Assembly: GCA_964371725.1 (NCBI GenBank)
Contig: CAYJNQ010000003.1
Location: 59,629-123,628 of the forward strand
DNA from: JAAYCI01 sp964371725
GTDB taxonomy: Bacteria; Bacillota; Clostridia; Oscillospirales; Ruminococcaceae
Reading direction: 5' to 3'
Length of the DNA stretch: 64,000 bases
Position 1 is the stretch's first letter. Each line of letters begins with the position of its first letter. Below the pieces are notes generated by a model that did no database searches, was not told where the DNA came from, and was given only the letters and a program-made list of their open reading frames with translations. Of this stretch, positions 56,191-64,000 are shown piece after piece. Made by a program: the position numbers and the translations under genes.

Positions 56191-57417
56191 ATGGCGCAAG
56201 TGTATGACATTTTGGTGGTTGGCGGAGGCCCCGGCGGGTTGGCCGCGGGTATTTACGGAAGCCGTGCCCGCCTGAAAACCGCTGTTCTGGAGAAAGGGCG
56301 TCCCGGTGGGCAGGCCGCCAGCACCATGGAGATGGAAAACTATCCCGGCACTTTCCGCGAGGCCACCGGCCCCGGTATCATGAAAAATTTCGCAGAGCAC
56401 GCCGAGCACTTCGGCACCGAGGTGCTGAAAGGCACCGTCACCGATGTGGATTTTACAGGCCCCATCAAGAAGGTAATCACAAAAGACGGCACCGTGTATG
56501 AGGCCAAGAGCGTGATTTTAAGCCCCGGTGCAGAGCCGCGTAGCCTCAACATCAAAGGCGAGGGAAAATTGCGCGGCAAGGGCGTTTCCTACTGCGCCAC
56601 CTGCGATGCCGATTTCTTTGAAGAGCTGGACGTAGTGGTGGTGGGCAACGGCGACGCCGCCATCGAAGAGGCCATGTACCTCACCCGTTTTGCTGAAACC
56701 GTCACCATCATCGTTATCCACGACGAGGGAACCTTGGACTGCAACCGTGCCAGCGCCGAAAAGGCCTTTAAAAACCAGAAGCTCAATTGGGTTTGGAACT
56801 CGGTTTTGGAAGAGATTGTGGGCGACGAGCTCGTGGAAAAAGTGGTGGTTAAAAACATCAAAACGGGCGAACTTTCCGACATGGAGACGAACGGTGTGTT
56901 CTTCTTTGTGGGCAGTGTGCCCAAAACCGACTTCCTAAAAGGCAAGGTAGAGCTCAACGAGCAGGGCTACATTGTGGCCAATGATTTGATGGAAACGAAT
57001 GTGCCCGGTGTGTATGGTGTGGGCGATGCCCGCGTGAAATACCTGCGCCAGGTGGTAACCGCAGCAGCCGACGGCGCCATTGCAGCCGTGGCCGCCGAAA
57101 AATATATCGATGAGATGGAGCATTTCCGCGAGAGCGTTTTGGAGAGAAAAGAGCCCGTGCTGCTTGCTTTCTGGGCGCCGCAGGTGGAGGTGTGCTTCGA
57201 TATCTTGGCAAACCTTGAAAAATTGGTGGAAGAGAAAAACGGCGCAATATCGCTGGCAAAGCTCGACACCTACCGCAACAAAAAAACTTCGGGCAACTAC
57301 AATGTAACGGCAGTGCCCACCGTGATTTTGTTCAAAGACGGCGAGCCCCTGGGCCGCTTGGAAGGTGCTGAGGCCATTACAACGGATGCTGTGGAAGCGC
57401 TTTTGAAAAAAATCTAG
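56191..57417 (+). CDS. trxB: Thioredoxin reductase-like flavoprotein with degenerate thioredoxin domain
   Basis: Should supply electrons to TrxA for glycine reduction. Residues 1-310 are a TrxB-type flavoprotein: FAD motif VVGGGPGGLAAG, active-site C135-A-T-C138, second nucleotide fold VVVGNGDAAIEEA, and FAD end motif VYGVGDARV. The HRRxxxR NADPH-phosphate motif is replaced by IHDEGTLDC, so NADPH use is doubtful. Residues 315-408 are an extra thioredoxin fold. Its CxxC site reads VEVC (V332, C335), so the nucleophilic cysteine is lost. At 408 residues it is about 95 longer than usual. Confidence 0.93.
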   Translation: MAQVYDILVVGGGPGGLAAGIYGSRARLKTAVLEKGRPGGQAASTMEMENYPGTFREATGPGIMKNFAEHAEHFGTEVLKGTVTDVDFTGPIKKVITKDGTVYEAKSVILSPGAEPRSLNIKGEGKLRGKGVSYCATCDADFFEELDVVVVGNGDAAIEEAMYLTRFAETVTIIVIHDEGTLDCNRASAEKAFKNQKLNWVWNSVLEEIVGDELVEKVVVKNIKTGELSDMETNGVFFFVGSVPKTDFLKGKVELNEQGYIVANDLMETNVPGVYGVGDARVKYLRQVVTAAADGAIAAVAAEKYIDEMEHFRESVLERKEPVLLAFWAPQVEVCFDILANLEKLVEEKNGAISLAKLDTYRNKKTSGNYNVTAVPTVILFKDGEPLGRLEGAEAITTDAVEALLKKI

Positions 57418-57504
57418 CCATCTTTCCGATAGCTACGAGCCTGATTCGGCTCTTTGCTGACATAGAGTTTACGGTTTTTACTATAAAGAAAGGAGACAAT
57501 TCAC

Positions 57505-57831
57505 ATGGTAGAGTTGACAAAAGAAAACTTTGAAGCCGAAGTTCTGCAGGCAGACGGTCTTGTGTTTGTGGATTTCTGGAGCCCAAAATGCGAGCCTTGC
57601 ATGGCACTTTTGCCGGAAGTGGAAGCATTTGCCGAGCGCAATGAGGGCAAAGCAAAATTCTGCAAACTGGATACAGCGGGCAACAAACGTTTGGCCATTG
57701 CCCAAAAAGTGATGGGCATTCCCACCTTGGTGTTCTACAAAGGCGGCGAAAAAGTGTGCGTGTTCGACAAGGCGATGCTCGAAGCCGACGGCATTGCCGC
57801 GGTGGAAGCAAAGCTCAATGAGCTTGCCTAA
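57505..57831 (+). CDS. trxA: Thioredoxin of the glycine reductase system
   Basis: Reduces the selenoprotein GrdA after each turnover. The 108 residues carry WSPKCEPC with C29 and C32 in place of the usual WCGPC. VMGIPTLVFYKGG supplies the cis-proline. The changed redox motif is common in grd-linked thioredoxins. It lies between trxB and grdE. Confidence 0.96.
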   Translation: MVELTKENFEAEVLQADGLVFVDFWSPKCEPCMALLPEVEAFAERNEGKAKFCKLDTAGNKRLAIAQKVMGIPTLVFYKGGEKVCVFDKAMLEADGIAAVEAKLNELA

Positions 57832-57905
57832 TTTGGGCAAACCGAGTTTGGAACAGCCGGTATAGCGCCGGCTTGCCAATATTATATAAGAATTGGAGGG
57901 ATACT

Positions 57906-59192
57906 ATGCGTTTGGAACTTGGCAACATCTTCATCAAAGACGTGCAGTTTGCAAGCAAAACCGAAGTGAAAAACGGCACTTTATTTGTAAACAAAGATGA
58001 ACTCGCCAAAGTGGCCGGCGATGATGAGCGGATTAAATCCGTGGAAGTTTTCCTGGCTCGCCCGGGAGAGTCTGTCCGCATCATTCCGGTTAAAGATGTC
58101 GTGGAGCCCCGCGTAAAAGTGGACGGCCCCGGCGGTATCTTCCCCGGTTTCATGACGGGGGTAGAGCAAGTGGGTAGCGGCCGTACAAATGTGCTGAAAG
58201 GCGCAGCGGTGGTAACCACGGGCAAAATTGTGGGTTTCCAAGAGGGCATCATCGACATGAAAGGAACCGGGGCGGATTACACGCCGTTCTCGAAAACCAA
58301 CAATGTGGTGGTGAAAGTAGAGCCGATTGACAGCCTGAAACAGCACGAGCACGAAGTGGTGGTGCGCCTTGCAGGTTTCCGCGCGGCAAACTATCTTGGC
58401 GAAGCCGGCAAAGATGTGCAAGCCGACGAAGTGAAAACCTACGAGACAAAACCGCTTTTGGAGCAGGTGAAAGAATTCCCGAACTTGCCGAAAGTGGTGT
58501 ATGTGTACATGCTGCAAACCCAAGGGCTTTTGCACAACACCTACTACTATGGCGTGGACGTGAAACAAATTGTGCCCACGTTCATGTACCCAACAGAGGC
58601 GTTCGATGGCGCAATTGCCAGCGGCAACTGTGTGTCTGCTTGCGATAAAAACCCAAGCTATGTGCACGCAAACAGCCCGGTTATCACCGATTTGTATGAA
58701 GAGCATGGCAAAACCATCAACTTCCTCGGTTGTGTGGTTACCAACGAGAACGTGACGTTGATGGACAAAGAGCGCTCTTCCAACATGACGGCAAAATTGG
58801 TGGAGTTCCTTGGCGCAGACGCGGCCATCATCTCGGAAGAAGGCTTTGGCAACCCCGATGCAGACCTGGTTATGAACTGCAACAAAATCGAGGGTAAAGG
58901 CATCAAAACTTGCCTGATTACAGACGAGTATGCAGGCCAAGACGGCGGCAGCCAATCGCTGGCCGATTCCACACCCAAAGGCGACGCTTGCGTTACAGCC
59001 GGCAATGCCAACATGGTGGTTACACTGCCCGCTTTGGATACCGTAATCGGTTACCCGGAAGTGGCCAATGTCATCGCCGGTGGTTGGGAAGGCAGCTTGC
59101 AGGCCGACGGCAGCATCACCGCCGAAATTCAGGTGATCACCGGTGCCACAAACGAGCTGGGCTTTGGTTATCTCACCGCAAAAACACTTTAA
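57906..59192 (+). CDS. grdE: Glycine reductase complex component B, alpha/beta proprotein
   Basis: Substrate-binding part of protein B. The precursor is known to cleave itself at a cysteine to give a pyruvoyl group that binds glycine as a Schiff base. Here GAIASGNCVSACDKN places that cysteine at C242. The 428-residue product starts MRLELGNIFIKDVQFA; the ATG at 57906 has GGAGGG upstream. It works with GrdB, encoded two genes downstream. Confidence 0.97.
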   Translation: MRLELGNIFIKDVQFASKTEVKNGTLFVNKDELAKVAGDDERIKSVEVFLARPGESVRIIPVKDVVEPRVKVDGPGGIFPGFMTGVEQVGSGRTNVLKGAAVVTTGKIVGFQEGIIDMKGTGADYTPFSKTNNVVVKVEPIDSLKQHEHEVVVRLAGFRAANYLGEAGKDVQADEVKTYETKPLLEQVKEFPNLPKVVYVYMLQTQGLLHNTYYYGVDVKQIVPTFMYPTEAFDGAIASGNCVSACDKNPSYVHANSPVITDLYEEHGKTINFLGCVVTNENVTLMDKERSSNMTAKLVEFLGADAAIISEEGFGNPDADLVMNCNKIEGKGIKTCLITDEYAGQDGGSQSLADSTPKGDACVTAGNANMVVTLPALDTVIGYPEVANVIAGGWEGSLQADGSITAEIQVITGATNELGFGYLTAKTL

Positions 59193-59242
59193 ACAAAGCG
59201 GTTTGAACAAACTAAAAAAATAAAATAAAGGAGAAATGCGTT

Positions 59243-59692
59243 ATGGGTATTCTGAACGGAAAAAAGATTGCCATTTTGGGCGATCGCGACGGAATTCCGG
59301 GTTTGGCCATTGAAGAGTGCGTAAAACCTGCAGGCGCAGAAGTGGTGTTCAGCACAACTGAATGCTTCGTCTGAACAAGCGCAGGCGCCATGGACCTCGA
59401 AAACCAAGCTAGGATTAAAGAACTTGCAGAAAAATATGGCAAAGACGACTTTATTGTTGTTCTTGGTGGGGGCGAAGCGGAAGCTTCCGGCCTTGCCGCT
59501 GAAACCGTATCTGCAGGCGATCCTACTTTTGCAGGTCCTTTGGCAGGAGTCCCGTTGGGACTCAAAGCGTACCACGTTCTTGAGCTCAAAGATGAAATCG
59601 ATCCCGCTATCTATGAAGAGCAAATTGCCATGATGGAAATGGTGCTCGATGTGGATGCCATCATCAGCGAAGTAAAAGAATATCGCGGTTAA
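59243..59692 (+). CDS. grdA: Glycine reductase protein A, selenoprotein GrdA (Sec44)
   Basis: Small carrier that takes the carboxymethyl group from protein B as a selenoether and passes it to protein C. Reading the in-frame TGA at 59372-59374 as Sec gives 149 residues with TECFV-Sec-TSAGAMDLENQ, the GrdA active site, and Sec44. The rest (VVLGGGEAEASGLAAET) continues without a break to the stop at 59692. The ATG at 59243 has AAAGGAG upstream. A TGA-as-stop caller would keep only the part after the Sec. Confidence 0.98.
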
Positions 59693-59739
59693 TTTGTGAT
59701 TTATTTATAAAGAAAATTCATAGAGAAAGGGGACGTAAG

Positions 59740-61035
59740 ATGAGCAAAACGAAAATCGTGCATTATATAAACCAGTTTTATGCCGGCATCGGTGGCGAAG
59801 ACAAAGCAGATGTGCCGCCCGAGAAACGCGATGGTATCGTGGGCCCGGGTATGGCTCTTGGCAAGGAACTGGAAGATGTAGCCGAAATTGTGGGCACTGT
59901 TATTTGTGGCGACAGCTACTTCAGTGAGAACGAAGAAAGCGCATCGAAAGTGGTTTTGGAGATGATTCAAGGCTACGCCCCGGATATGGTGATTGTGGGT
60001 CCCGCCTTCAATGCGGGCCGCTATGGCGTTGCAGCAGGTGCTGTGGCAAAATTGGTAGACGAAAACCTGAACATTCCGGTGGTGGGCGGTATGTACATTG
60101 AAAACCCAGGGCTTGAAATGTACAAACGCTTTGGCTATTTTGTGGAAACCGGCAATTCGGCCGCAACCATGAAAAAAGCGGTTCCGGCAATGGCAGCTGT
60201 TGTAAAACAGGTGATTGCCGGCGAGGAAGTAACCGGCTATGTGCCCAAAGGCCTGCGCGTGAACTTCTTTGCAAACGAGCGCGGCTCGAAACGTGCCGTG
60301 AACATGCTCGTGAAAAAAATTCAGGGTGAGGCATTTGAAACCGAATACCCCATGCCTGTTTTCGACCGTGTGGATCCCCAACCCGCCATCAAAGACATCA
60401 AAAAGGCAAAAATTGCCCTTGTGTCTTCCGGCGGCCCGGTGCCGAAAGGCAACCCGGATCACATCGAGTCTTCCAGTGCTTCTAAATATGGCAAATACAG
60501 CCTCGTGAACATCGATGATTTCGATGCCACAAACGGCGAAACCGCCCACGGCGGCTACGACCCTGTGTATGCCAACGAAGACCTTGACCGTGTTCTGCCT
60601 GTGGACGTTATCAAAGAAATGGTGAAAGCCGGCGAAATTGGCGCTTTGCATGACTATTGGTACTCCACCACCGGCAACGGCACTTCCGTTGCCAACTCCA
60701 AAAAATTCGGAAAGGCAATTGCGGAGGATTTGAGAGCCGACGGCGTAGACGGCGTTATCCTCACCTCCACCTGAGGCACCTGTACTCGTTGCGGTGCAAC
60801 GATGGTAAAAGCAATCGAGGAAGAGGGTTTCCCCGTGGTGCACATGTGCACAGTGGTGCCCATTTCCCTCACAGTGGGTGCGAACCGCATCATTCCAACT
60901 GTGGCCATTCCTTACCCCTTGGGCAACCCTGCCTTAGAGGCCGGGGAAGAGAAAGAACTGCGCCGGAAACTGGTGGAAAAAGCATTGAAAGCTTTGGAAA
61001 CCGAAGTAACCGAGCAAACCGTATTCAAAGACTAA
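59740..61035 (+). CDS. grdB: Glycine reductase component B gamma, selenoprotein GrdB (Sec345)
   Basis: Selenoprotein subunit of protein B that attacks the glycine-pyruvoyl adduct. The frame reads MSKTKIVHYINQFYAGIGGE, passes the TGA at 60772-60774 (LTST-Sec-GTCTRCGATM) and ends at 61035, 431 residues. The UxxCxxC motif is the GrdB signature. A GCACC/GGTGC hairpin with a 12-base loop follows the TGA (60776-60797) and may be the SECIS. A hairpin separates it from grdC. Confidence 0.98.
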
Positions 61036-61054
61036 GCATATTTTCATTTCGAGG

Positions 61055-61084
61055 CGAGCCGGAGAGGATACACTCTCCGGCTCG
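61055..61084 (+). other. Intercistronic hairpin between grdB and grdC
   Basis: CGAGCCGGAGAG and CTCTCCGGCTCG form a perfect 12-bp stem with a 6-base loop, followed by only TTT. It may act as a partial terminator or as a 3' stabiliser for the grdX-to-grdB part. Confidence 0.6.
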
Positions 61085-61113
61085 TTTCGGAAAATTTTAA
61101 CGGAGGTGAGCCA

Positions 61114-62655
61114 ATGAGTTTTGCTGTTATGAAAGGGGCCAGCTACGCCCTTGTGCAAGCAAACGATATGGTGCTTCATCAAGGAAGCACGCAAACCAGC
61201 GAAAAGCGTTTGAATCCCGATTCGGATTATCTCAAAGAACTGCCGAAAAGCCTGCGTTCTTTTGAAGATTGTGTGGCCTATCCGCCCAACCAAGCCTATA
61301 TCGGCAACCTGTTGCCACGCAAAATGGGCGAGATGGCACGCCCTTGGTACGAAAGCCCCATGCAGGGCGCCACACGCGAGGGTAAATACGGCGAAATTAT
61401 GCCCGAGGACGAGTTTTTGGGTTGCATGAAGGCCGTGGATATGTTCGACCTTGTCGTTTTGGAGGAGAGCTTCCAAAATGCCGTGAAAGAAAAACTGCTG
61501 GCCCATCCGGTTATCAGCAAATATTGGGTAACGCTGGCAACGCTGGACAAAAACCCCGGCGATGCCGCGCAAATCAAAGAACTTGTGGATGCCCACAAGG
61601 CAGAACCCATGTATTTAGACGGAAAACTTGTGGGTTGTGTGAAAAAAGCGCACGATTTTGATGCGGCGCTTTCCGAGCACGTGATGTTTGAAAACTTGGC
61701 GGGAAAAGCCTCGGCGGCGTTTGCCCTGGCCCTTTTGTTTGCCAAAACCGATTTGCAACCCGCCGAGGTGGATTACCTCATCGAGTGCAGTGAAGAGGCC
61801 TGCGGCGACATGAACCAACGTGGTGGCGGCAACTTTGCCAAGGCCATTGGCGAAATTTGCGGCTGCAAAAATGCAACCGGCAGCGATACGCGCAGCTTCT
61901 GCGCAGGGCCTACCCATGCCTTGGTAGAGGCTTCGGCCCTTGTGAAAGCCGGCGTGTTCTCGAACGTGGTGGTGCTGGCCGGCGGTGCCACGGCAAAACT
62001 GGGCCTGAACGGCAAAGACCATGTGAAAAAAGGTGTGCCCATTTTGGAAGATTGCCTAGGCGCATTTGCCGTGAACATTGGCGAAAACGACGGCGTTTCC
62101 CCCATCATCCGCACCGACATTGTGGGCCGCCACACCATTGGCAGCGGTGCTTCTCCGCAGGCAGTGATGCAGGCCATTGTGGCAAACCCCCTTGATGGCG
62201 CAGGCCTTAGCCTAAAAGATGTGGACGTGTACTCGGTGGAGATGCAAAACCCCGAAATTACCGAACCCGCAGGCGCAGGCGACGTGCCGCAGGCAAACTA
62301 TAAAATGATTGCCGCGCTTGGCGTTATGAAAAAAGTGTTTGAAAAAAGCGAGCTTGCCAACGTGGTGGCCAAAATCGGCATGCCCGGTTTCGCACCCACC
62401 CAAGGGCATATCCCGTCGGGCGTTCCCTACCTTGCCTACTGCAAAGAGGAAATGGCAAACGGCAATGTAAACCGCGCCATGATTGTGGGCAAAGGCAGCT
62501 TGTTCCTTGGCCGTATGACGAACCTTTTCGATGGCATTACCTTTGTGATGGAGAAAAACAGCGGTGTTGTGGAGAGCAGTGAGGGCGTGGACAAAGATGC
62601 CATTCGCCTGATGATTGCCGACGCCATGAAAGACTTTGCCGCTTCACTAAAGTAA
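61114..62655 (+). CDS. grdC: Glycine reductase complex component C, beta subunit
   Basis: With GrdD it turns the selenoether on GrdA into acetyl phosphate, which yields ATP through acetate kinase. The 513-residue product begins MSFAVMKGASYALVQANDMV. It contains a thiolase/FabH-like core (VDYLIECSEEACGDMNQRGG, AGPTHALVEASALVKAG). The ATG has GGAGGTG upstream. Confidence 0.96.
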   Translation: MSFAVMKGASYALVQANDMVLHQGSTQTSEKRLNPDSDYLKELPKSLRSFEDCVAYPPNQAYIGNLLPRKMGEMARPWYESPMQGATREGKYGEIMPEDEFLGCMKAVDMFDLVVLEESFQNAVKEKLLAHPVISKYWVTLATLDKNPGDAAQIKELVDAHKAEPMYLDGKLVGCVKKAHDFDAALSEHVMFENLAGKASAAFALALLFAKTDLQPAEVDYLIECSEEACGDMNQRGGGNFAKAIGEICGCKNATGSDTRSFCAGPTHALVEASALVKAGVFSNVVVLAGGATAKLGLNGKDHVKKGVPILEDCLGAFAVNIGENDGVSPIIRTDIVGRHTIGSGASPQAVMQAIVANPLDGAGLSLKDVDVYSVEMQNPEITEPAGAGDVPQANYKMIAALGVMKKVFEKSELANVVAKIGMPGFAPTQGHIPSGVPYLAYCKEEMANGNVNRAMIVGKGSLFLGRMTNLFDGITFVMEKNSGVVESSEGVDKDAIRLMIADAMKDFAASLK

Positions 62656-62697
62656 AATAACAGCACACAGATGCCAAACGAAAGGAGGCCAAAACCT

Positions 62698-63858
62698 TTG
62701 GAAGAAAAAGTAAAAAGCACCATTGCCGAAGTGTTTGATGAGATAGCCGCAGGGCTTTCCACCGGCAGCTTTGGCAAACGCACGCGCGTGGGTTTAACCC
62801 TGATGGGCAGCGAGCACGGGGAAGAGGAAATGTTGCGCGGGGCAGAAGCCGCCCAAAATTCCGATTCCTCCATTGAGGTGGTTGTCATCGGCAGTGCGCA
62901 CGATACAGAGCTTGAACTCATCGAAGTGGCCACCGCTGAAGAGGGGCACGCCAAAATGGATGCCCTGCTGGAAAATGGGGGCCTGGATGCCGCTGTTACC
63001 ATGCACTACAGCTTCCCCATCGGTGTATCCACCGTGGGGCGTGTCATCACACCGGGCATGGGGCGCAGCATGTATGTGGCCACCACCACCGGCACCTCAG
63101 ACACAGACCGCGCCAGTGCCATGCTTAAAAACACACTGGCCGGCATTGCAGCGGCCAAGGCTTGCGGCAATGCAAAACCCACCGTGGGTATTTTGAACAT
63201 CGACGGCGCACGCCAGCTTGAGCGCTCGCTTACAAAATTGCAAGAGAATGGCTACCCCATCCATTTCACCCAAAGCGCCCGTGCCGACGGCGGCGTGGTG
63301 ATGCGCGGCAACGACCTTTTGCAAGGTGTGCCCGACATTATGGTGATGGACAGCCTTACGGGCAATGTGGTGATCAAGGTGATGAGCTCTTACACCACCG
63401 GCGGTAGCTACGAGGGCCTTGGCGATGCCTACGGCCCCGGACTTGGCGAGGGCTATGACCGCATTGTGAACATCATTTCGCGTGCTTCCGGTGCACCGGT
63501 GGTGGCAGGCGCTTTGCGCTATGCGGCCGCTTGCGCAAAGGGCGAAGTGCTTAAAAAAGTGGATGGTGAGTTCAAGGCCGCCAAAAAAGCCGGCCTTGCC
63601 GACATCCTAGAGGCCTATGCCAAGGCGGCTGAGGGTAGCCGCGGCGGTGAGGAAGAAGTGAAAGCACCACCCGAAAAAGTAACCACCGAAGAGTTGACCG
63701 GCGTGGAAATTTTGGTTTTGGAAGATGCCGTGAAACTGCTTTGGAAAAAAGGCATCTATGCCAGCAGTGGCATGGGTTGCACAGGCCCTGTCATCATGGT
63801 GGCGGGCGAAGATGCACATGCCGCAGAGGCCGCACTCAAAGAGGCGGAATTTATCTAA
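62698..63858 (+). CDS. grdD: Glycine reductase complex component C, alpha subunit
   Basis: Acetyl-enzyme-forming subunit related to PlsX-type phosphate acyltransferases. From the TTG at 62698 it has 386 residues. AAAGGAGG nine bases upstream supports this start; the ATG at 62671 lacks a site. Motifs include GKRTRVGLTLMGSEHG and ADGGVVMRGNDLLQGVPDI. The C-terminal GMGCTGPVIMVAGED has C361, in the position of the cysteine proposed to carry the acetyl group. It is the last gene of the operon. Confidence 0.95.
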   Translation: MEEKVKSTIAEVFDEIAAGLSTGSFGKRTRVGLTLMGSEHGEEEMLRGAEAAQNSDSSIEVVVIGSAHDTELELIEVATAEEGHAKMDALLENGGLDAAVTMHYSFPIGVSTVGRVITPGMGRSMYVATTTGTSDTDRASAMLKNTLAGIAAAKACGNAKPTVGILNIDGARQLERSLTKLQENGYPIHFTQSARADGGVVMRGNDLLQGVPDIMVMDSLTGNVVIKVMSSYTTGGSYEGLGDAYGPGLGEGYDRIVNIISRASGAPVVAGALRYAAACAKGEVLKKVDGEFKAAKKAGLADILEAYAKAAEGSRGGEEEVKAPPEKVTTEELTGVEILVLEDAVKLLWKKGIYASSGMGCTGPVIMVAGEDAHAAEAALKEAEFI

Positions 63859-63876
63859 GGCCAGGCCATTCAAAAT

Positions 63877-63919
63877 CAAAAGCGGCTGTTTCGTTTGAAA
63901 CGAAACAGCCGCTTTTTTT
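63877..63919 (+). terminator. Terminator of the glycine reductase operon
   Basis: A long perfect stem, AAAGCGGCTGTTTCGTTT and its complement, followed by seven T residues (63913-63919), 20 bp after grdD. Confidence 0.95.
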
Positions 63920-63946
63920 GAATTGTAAAGCTTTGCAGTTTTCTCT

Positions 63947-64000
63947 TTAGGGCCACAAACCACGAATTTTGTGTGCCTCCACAACGCGTTTGATGGCGAT
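63947..64000 (-). CDS. Possible C-terminal end of a minus-strand gene
   Basis: The last 54 bases read on the minus strand as IAIKRVVEAHKIRGLWP and a TAA stop, open to the window edge. It converges on the grd terminator, as expected for a gene end. Too short to identify; could be chance. Confidence 0.35.
   Translation of the reverse strand: MAIKRVVEAHKIRGLWP

Noticed and set aside
57981..59210. Long minus-strand frame opposite grdE
   Set aside because: It is the antisense shadow of a clearly recognised gene and has no family features.

Overview
The window is a chromosomal segment of a motile, strictly anaerobic, amino-acid-fermenting Firmicute, most likely of class Clostridia. The evidence is the complete selenium-dependent glycine reductase operon, a full selenocysteine (Sec) decoding set (selA, selB, selC, selD), ferredoxin-linked 2-oxoacid metabolism, a T-box and a glycine riboswitch, and a Bacillus/Clostridium-type flagellar gene order. 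No lineage marker gives a genus. GC content looks moderate, about 50% by eye.

Layout. 1-16000 is a flagellar block, almost all on the minus strand. In transcription order it reads flgM-flgN-flgK-flgL-(DUF6470)-fliW-csrA, then a chaperone-like gene, then fliD-fliS behind a sigma-28-type promoter, then flgB-flgC-fliE-fliF-fliG-fliH-fliI, with fliI running off the window. One plus-strand gene of unknown function interrupts it. 16200-17713 holds a ParA-type ATPase and a repeat-rich ComFB-domain protein whose tandem repeat contains a 100-N assembly gap. 17710-20544 has two MATE transporters in tandem, followed by rpsI-rplM with an L13-type leader. 21800-25080 has a TtcA-like PP-loop protein, a DivIVA-like coiled-coil protein and a divergent cysteine-synthase-like enzyme.

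25100-33700 is a 2-oxoacid metabolism island. It contains a P-loop ATPase, a four-subunit 2-oxoacid:ferredoxin oxidoreductase (Kor/Vor type), an XRE-cupin regulator and an AMP-forming acyl-CoA synthetase. A T-box riboswitch follows, controlling a single gene that fuses a sugar-phosphate-isomerase-like TIM barrel to a second acyl-CoA synthetase. 33700-41944 is the rimP-nusA-rnpM-ylxQ-infB-rbfA-nrnA-truB-ribF translation operon. 41945-44930 has structured non-coding DNA, a small membrane protein, a family 2 glycosyltransferase and a zinc-ribbon protein.

45013-55184 contains selD (itself a selenoprotein), a divergent LysR regulator, recG, a type III glutamine synthetase and selA-selB-selC. 55372-63919 is the glycine riboswitch followed by grdX-trxB-trxA-grdE-grdA-grdB-grdC-grdD, ending in a strong terminator. 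The selenium genes supply the Sec needed for GrdA and GrdB, whose in-frame TGA codons are visible. The glycine riboswitch ties expression to the substrate.

The most unusual items are the T-box-controlled TIM-barrel/acyl-CoA-synthetase fusion beside the Vor-type oxidoreductase, the TrxB with a degenerate C-terminal thioredoxin domain, and the ParA/ComFB repeat protein. Promoters were found by eye as -35/-10 pairs. Many have a TGn extension before the -10.
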